Source: a bacterium
GTDB lineage: Bacteria > CBDUZB01 > JAGLHV01
Assembly (NCBI GenBank): GCA_023143305.1
Contig: JAGLHV010000051.1
Span: forward strand, 1-7,532
Reading direction: 5' to 3'
Length of the DNA: 7,532 bases
The translations under genes were made by a program, and so were the position numbers. Positions 4,619-7,532 of this stretch are shown here, one piece after another. The notes below the pieces were generated by a model. The model was given only the letters and a program-made list of their open reading frames with translations. It searched no databases and had not been told where the DNA came from. Every line of letters begins with the position of its first letter. Position 1 is the first letter of the stretch.

Positions 4619-6577
4619 ATGAACAGTTTGATTTTTCCGATTGTAGTAGGGTTCTTAGGGCTTTTATTTGCTGGGTGGACATATTTGACGGTAAAGAAGA
4701 AAAATGAAGGTTCGGAAAAAATGAAAGAAATTGCTGAAGAGATTCATTTAGGAGCGATGGTGTTTTTGCGCAGGGAGTATAAAATCATTGGTTTTTTTAT
4801 TGTTTTGGTATTTATTGTTTTGAGTGTTTTTTTAAGTTTTTGGACCGGGATGGCGTATCTTTTAGGTGCGGGTTGTTCGATGTTAGCCGGTTTTTTGGGT
4901 ATGCAGGCAGCGACCAGATCCAGTAGTCGTACCTGCCAGGGAGCTGTTACCGGAAAAATATCGGAAGCATTAAATATTGCTTTTTGCGGCGGTTCGGTAA
5001 TGGGAATATCTGTAGCAGCTTTAGGTTTGATTGGTTTAGGTTTTACTTATATTTTAACTAAGAATCCGCTTATAATTAACGGATTTGCCATGGGTGCCAG
5101 TTCTATTGCTCTTTTTGCCCGTGTAGGCGGTGGAATTTATACCAAAAGCGCGGATGTAGGAGCGGATTTAGTAGGTAAAGTGGAAGCGGGTATACCCGAA
5201 GATGATCCGCGTAATCCGGGAGTTATTGCTGATAATGTCGGAGATTGTGTGGGAGATACAGCCGGGATGGGAGCGGATTTATTTGAGTCTTACGTCGGTT
5301 CGGTAATTGCTACTATGGCTATCGGGGCTACTCTGGCCAACCCTTTAAAATGGATGTCTTTACCCTTGTTTCTAATTACTATCGGATTAGTTGCTTCGGT
5401 TTGTGGAATACTGTCTTTAAAAATTTTAAAGAATATAAAACCGCAATTAGCTCTCAGATATGCCACTTATATAGGGGGAGTTCTTTTTCTGCTGGGTGCC
5501 TATTTTATAATCGCTAAAACTTTTTCTTCGCTAAATTTATTTTGGGCTGTTTTAACCGGATTGGTTGCCGGAATGTTGATTGGATTAGAAAGTGAATATT
5601 TTACCAGCGGCCCTCCTATAAAAAATATTGCTAAAAGTTGTCAATCCGGAGCGGCAACAAATATTATTACCGGTTTAGCCGTGGGTTTTGAAAGTACAAT
5701 ATTACCTGTTTTAACTATAAGTTTGGCTATTTATATTGCTTATTTTTTTGGAGGACTTTATGGTATTGGTATTGCCAGTGTAGGTATGCTGGCTACTATC
5801 GGTATAGTAATGTCTACTGATTCCTATGGCCCGATTGCCGATAATGCCGGAGGAATTGCCCAAATGTCCAAGCAGGGACCGGAAGTAAGAAAAATTACCG
5901 ATGAGCTGGATTCTTTAGGTAATACTACCGCTGCTGTAGGTAAAGGGTTTGCTATTGGTTCTGCGGCTCTTACTTCTTTAGCGTTGTTTTCTGCTTATCA
6001 GCGTACGGCGAATCTGTCGGTGATAAATTTAACCAATACTACGACGGTTATCGGCTTATTGTTAGGGGGGTTAATGCCCTTTATTATGGCCGCTTTAACC
6101 TTGAAAGCCGTAGGCAGGGCTGCTAACAAAATGGTAATAGAAATCAGGCGGCAATTTCGGGAAATTGCAGGTTTAATGGAGGGAAAGGCAAAACCGGATA
6201 CAAAAAGGTGTGTTGATATTGTTACCACCGGTGCACTTAAAGAAATGATATTGCCCGGATTGATTGCTTTACTTGCTCCTTTAGTAGTTGGTTTTGTTAT
6301 GGGAAAAGAAGCCCTGGGCGGATTCTTGGCGGGGGCGACTACCTGTGGTGTTTTATTAGGCATAATGATGAGTAATGGAGGAGCTTGCTGGGATAATGCT
6401 AAAAAATGGATTGAGGAAGGAAATATGGGAGGAAAGGGTACACCGACTCATGCGGCAGCGGTGGTTGGGGATACAGTAGGAGATCCTTTTAAAGATACCT
6501 CCGGACCATCTATGAATATTTTAATAAAATTAATGGCCATAGTATCTTTGGTTTTTGTCCCTCTTTTTAGTAAATAA
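4619..6577 (+). CDS. hppA: Membrane-bound ion-translocating pyrophosphatase, K+-dependent, probably Na+-pumping
   Basis: This integral inner-membrane enzyme hydrolyses pyrophosphate and pumps cations out of the cytoplasm. The 652 residues fit a compact bacterial form of the roughly 16-helix family. Active-site motifs are complete: [15 protein letters not shown] (177-191), [19 protein letters not shown] (195-213), [16 protein letters not shown] (401-416), DNAKKWIE (592-599) and [17 protein letters not shown] (617-633), supplying the Asp and Lys residues that hold Mg-pyrophosphate. [10 protein letters not shown] (434-443) has Ala438 and Gly441 where K+-independent enzymes have Lys and Thr, so K+ activation is expected. 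Glu223 in LFESYVGS sits as in the Thermotoga Na+ pump, rather than one turn later as in plant H+ pumps (SYAES). A dual Na+/H+ subtype cannot be excluded. AGGTG at 4607-4611 or AAGGA at 4601-4605 serves as Shine-Dalgarno. The gene is intact and probably monocistronic. Confidence 0.96.
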   Translation: MNSLIFPIVVGFLGLLFAGWTYLTVKKKNEGSEKMKEIAEEIHLGAMVFLRREYKIIGFFIVLVFIVLSVFLSFWTGMAYLLGAGCSMLAGFLGMQAATRSSSRTCQGAVTGKISEALNIAFCGGSVMGISVAALGLIGLGFTYILTKNPLIINGFAMGASSIALFARVGGGIYTKSADVGADLVGKVEAGIPEDDPRNPGVIADNVGDCVGDTAGMGADLFESYVGSVIATMAIGATLANPLKWMSLPLFLITIGLVASVCGILSLKILKNIKPQLALRYATYIGGVLFLLGAYFIIAKTFSSLNLFWAVLTGLVAGMLIGLESEYFTSGPPIKNIAKSCQSGAATNIITGLAVGFESTILPVLTISLAIYIAYFFGGLYGIGIASVGMLATIGIVMSTDSYGPIADNAGGIAQMSKQGPEVRKITDELDSLGNTTAAVGKGFAIGSAALTSLALFSAYQRTANLSVINLTNTTTVIGLLLGGLMPFIMAALTLKAVGRAANKMVIEIRRQFREIAGLMEGKAKPDTKRCVDIVTTGALKEMILPGLIALLAPLVVGFVMGKEALGGFLAGATTCGVLLGIMMSNGGACWDNAKKWIEEGNMGGKGTPTHAAAVVGDTVGDPFKDTSGPSMNILIKLMAIVSLVFVPLFSK

Positions 6578-6600
6578 AGTTTTTAAATTTAGACTTTATT
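6573..6600. other. AT-rich stem-loop overlapping the hppA stop codon
   Basis: AATAAAGT (6573-6580) pairs perfectly with ACTTTATT (6593-6600) around a 12-nt loop, and the hppA TAA lies inside the left arm. No T tract follows, so it is not a standard intrinsic terminator; it may stabilise the messenger end or be incidental. Confidence 0.25.
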
Positions 6601-6648
6601 GGTTAATAAACAGAAAAAAACAGTGAATGGATAATAATTTTTATAGAA

Positions 6649-6676
6649 TTAACAGAAGGCTTAATTTGTGTAAGAT
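6649..6676 (+). promoter_or_regulatory. Weak candidate promoter before the NifX-like gene
   Basis: TTAACA (6649-6654), 16 bp and TAAGAT (6671-6676) are the best sigma-70 type match between hppA and the next gene. It would leave a leader of about 23 nt including GGAGGG (6691-6696). Read-through from hppA is the alternative. Confidence 0.25.
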
Positions 6677-6705
6677 AAAAATAAAATTTCGGAGGGAATA
6701 AATAA

Positions 6706-7116
6706 ATGTGTAATGAAAAAAAAGATATTTTTAGTGGAAAAATTTGTGTAACGGCAGAGGATGGTAATTTGGATGCTCAGGTTGATCCTCGTTTTGGAAG
6801 GTGTCGGTATTTTATTATTATTACTCCTGAAACAATGGAATTTGAAGCAATAAAAAATCCTAATATGGAAGCAATGGGTGGGGCTGGTATTCAGTCAGGG
6901 CAGTTAGTGGCTGATAAAGGAGCAGAAGTTGTTTTAACCGGAAACATCGGACCAAATGCTTTTCAAACTTTACAGGCAGCGGGGGTTAAAGTTATTACCG
7001 GAGTAGAAGGGGAGATTAAGCAGGTAGTTTCCCGGTATAAGACAGGAGAATTAGTTCCTGATTCTAATCCCAATGTGGGGGAACACTTTGGAGTGCAGAA
7101 AAATAAAGACAAGTAA
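6706..7116 (+). CDS. Dinitrogenase iron-molybdenum cofactor binding family protein (NifX/NifB C-terminal type)
   Basis: A 136-residue cytoplasmic single-domain protein of the family shared by NifX, NafY and the NifB C-terminus (domain about 12-115). Recognisable segments are KICVTAEDGNLDAQVDPRFGRC (12-33), with the conserved DPRFGRC turn, then GGAGIQ (58-63) and GNIGPNAFQTLQAAGVKVITG (79-99). The alternating beta/alpha pattern is that of the ribonuclease-H-like fold known for this family. Stand-alone members are widespread in anaerobes that do not fix nitrogen, often near MinD/ParA-type ATPases, and may carry iron-sulfur or metal clusters; their exact role is unsettled. Residues 1-11 and the tail after about 118, with NVGEHFG (123-129), are extensions. 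GGAGGG at 6691-6696 is 9 nt before the ATG. No nif structural gene is in the window. Confidence 0.9.
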   Translation: MCNEKKDIFSGKICVTAEDGNLDAQVDPRFGRCRYFIIITPETMEFEAIKNPNMEAMGGAGIQSGQLVADKGAEVVLTGNIGPNAFQTLQAAGVKVITGVEGEIKQVVSRYKTGELVPDSNPNVGEHFGVQKNKDK

Positions 7117-7238
7117 TTATTAGACTGAAATAAGGATAATATTGTGGCAGCAGGTAATTAGATAAAATGTTATTTGCGGGGGATGTCTTTTTCATGGGGG
7201 GGGACCAAAGAATAGCGGGTTAGATTCCTTTTTTTCTC

Positions 7239-7267
7239 TTGACATTGATAAAGGATGTTTTTATAAT
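7239..7267 (+). promoter_or_regulatory. Perfect consensus sigma-70 promoter
   Basis: TTGACA (7239-7244), exactly 17 bp, then TATAAT (7262-7267): both hexamers match the consensus at all six positions. There is no protein gene within the remaining 260 bp on this strand, so the promoter probably drives an RNA starting near 7274. Confidence 0.8.
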
Positions 7268-7273
7268 TAGAAA

Positions 7274-7371
7274 AAATCAGGAAAATTTATTTTTTGGTGT
7301 TATTGTGTGATGAGCAATCTATAATATAAATTTATAAAAGACAGTCAGTTTTATACGGCTGTCTTTTTTTT
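7274..7371 (+). ncRNA. Candidate free-standing small RNA, about 98 nt
   Basis: Transcription expected from the perfect promoter at 7239-7267 would end at the intrinsic terminator 7336-7371, giving about 98 nt. Frames inside are a few codons only. A possible fold has AAATTTAT (7283-7290) pairing with ATAAATTT (7326-7333), enclosing a small ATTG/CAAT hairpin (7302-7305 with 7315-7318), followed by the terminator stem. The loop region 7291-7314 (TTTTTGGTGTTATTGTGTGA and on) is the most GU-rich, single-stranded-looking part and could be a target-pairing site. It matches no RNA family I can recognise (not tRNA, tmRNA, or an obvious SRP RNA). The RNA as a transcript is fairly likely; its role is unknown. 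Confidence 0.55.
7336..7371 (+). terminator. Strong intrinsic terminator
   Basis: AAAAGACAGTC (7336-7346) pairs with GGCTGTCTTTT (7357-7367) in 11 base pairs (one G-U) around a 10-nt loop. A run of eight T (7364-7371) is partly in the stem base. It is the clearest terminator in the window; the nearest upstream promoter is the consensus one at 7239. Confidence 0.85.
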
Positions 7372-7460
7372 GTAGGAAGTTAAGTAATAATCAATAAAGT
7401 AAAGTTTTAATTTTGATAAATAAATATTATATTTAAAGAGTTCTGTAAAATACAATATTT

Positions 7461-7532
7461 TGTCATTCCGCTCCGCCTCAGGCGGATGATGCGGAATCTA
7501 TAATTTTTTTAAATATCAATAGATTCCTGCTT
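7461..7532. repeat. REP/BIME-like palindromic intergenic repeat, cut by the window edge
   Basis: A GC-rich nested palindrome stands out from the AT-rich surroundings. ATTCCGC (7465-7471) pairs with GCGGAAT (7491-7497), enclosing TCCGCC (7472-7477) and GGCGGA (7481-7486). GGAATCTAT (7493-7501) is also the reverse complement of ATAGATTCC (7519-7527), and the edge cuts off what looks like the second, inverted palindrome. The TGTCATTCC start and paired AATCTA/TAGATT junction resemble dispersed palindromic repeats (REP/BIME or MITE-like) found in many bacterial intergenic regions. A T7 run (7504-7510) after the first palindrome means it could also terminate transcription. Confidence 0.6.

Larger units (their letters stand above)
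7117..7532. other. 416-bp region without protein genes at the right edge
   Basis: The stretch 7117-7238 has no clear terminator or gene; it holds G-rich runs (G5 at 7178-7182, G8 at 7196-7203) and an 18-codon frame (7167-7223) I do not trust. A consensus promoter (7239-7267) and a strong terminator (7336-7371) follow and frame a candidate small RNA. Positions 7372-7460 are plain AT-rich sequence. A GC-rich palindromic repeat begins at 7461. Confidence 0.7.

Noticed and set aside
3906..6363. Minus-strand frames inside the TPR and hppA genes (90 and 121 codons)
   Set aside because: They are antisense to well-supported genes, have no family features or start signals, and arise from the codon bias of the real genes.
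6573..6600. Intrinsic terminator for hppA
   Set aside because: The stem is perfect but AT-only apart from one pair, has a 12-nt loop and is followed by GGTTAATAAA rather than a T tract.
6706..7116. Evidence for nitrogen fixation
   Set aside because: The NifX-type domain is common in non-diazotrophs, and no nitrogenase gene is present.
7178..7219. G-rich runs as a G-quadruplex
   Set aside because: Only three separated G runs (G5, G8, G3) with spacers of about 13 nt; splitting G8 into two runs would be needed, so a stable quadruplex is unlikely.
7167..7223. 18-codon frame MLFAGDVFFMGGDQRIAG
   Set aside because: The nearest AGG is 12 nt upstream, the frame is very short, and it runs through homopolymer G tracts; it is probably chance.

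Overview
The window is AT-rich bacterial chromosome, probably from an uncultured lineage. The TPR protein has a lipoprotein signal and the ECF sigma factor has a zinc-binding anti-sigma partner. The pyrophosphatase carries the residue pattern of K+-dependent, Na+-pumping enzymes, which is common in energy-limited anaerobes. The low GC content, the gene mix and a GC-rich dispersed palindrome at the right edge would fit something like Omnitrophota or a neighbouring candidate phylum. No marker gene here settles the taxonomy, so that guess is weak.

Layout. Positions 1-570 (minus strand, cut by the left edge) encode the N-terminus of an unrecognised acidic, Gln/Glu/Pro-rich protein. It has a strong sigma-70 type promoter and an unusual leader in which a hairpin lies exactly between the Shine-Dalgarno sequence and the AUG. 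Positions 571-1187 hold no gene; a second promoter and an intrinsic terminator in front of the next gene outline either a leader with attenuation or a roughly 200-nt small RNA. Positions 1188-3064 hold dus (tRNA-dihydrouridine synthase), an ECF sigma factor and a soluble zinc-finger anti-sigma factor, probably one transcription unit. Positions 3228-4310 encode a lipoprotein with nine exact 34-residue TPR units. A 308-bp gap with three consecutive hairpins leads to hppA (4619-6577), a membrane pyrophosphatase. A small NifX/NifB-C-type iron-molybdenum-cofactor-binding family protein follows (6706-7116). The last 416 bp hold no protein gene but contain a perfect consensus promoter (TTGACA, 17 bp, TATAAT) followed about 100 nt later by a strong intrinsic terminator, the layout of a free-standing small RNA. 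A REP/BIME-like palindromic repeat runs off the right edge.

How it works together. The sigma/anti-sigma pair is a self-contained regulatory switch with no membrane segment, so it probably senses a cytoplasmic signal; its targets are not visible. The TPR lipoprotein next to it is a possible but unproven regulon member. HppA would turn the pyrophosphate released by biosynthesis into a cation gradient. The other genes look like independent housekeeping or accessory functions. The most notable items are non-coding: the candidate small RNA at 7274-7371, the looped-out Shine-Dalgarno leader at 578-622, and the terminator-bearing leader before dus.
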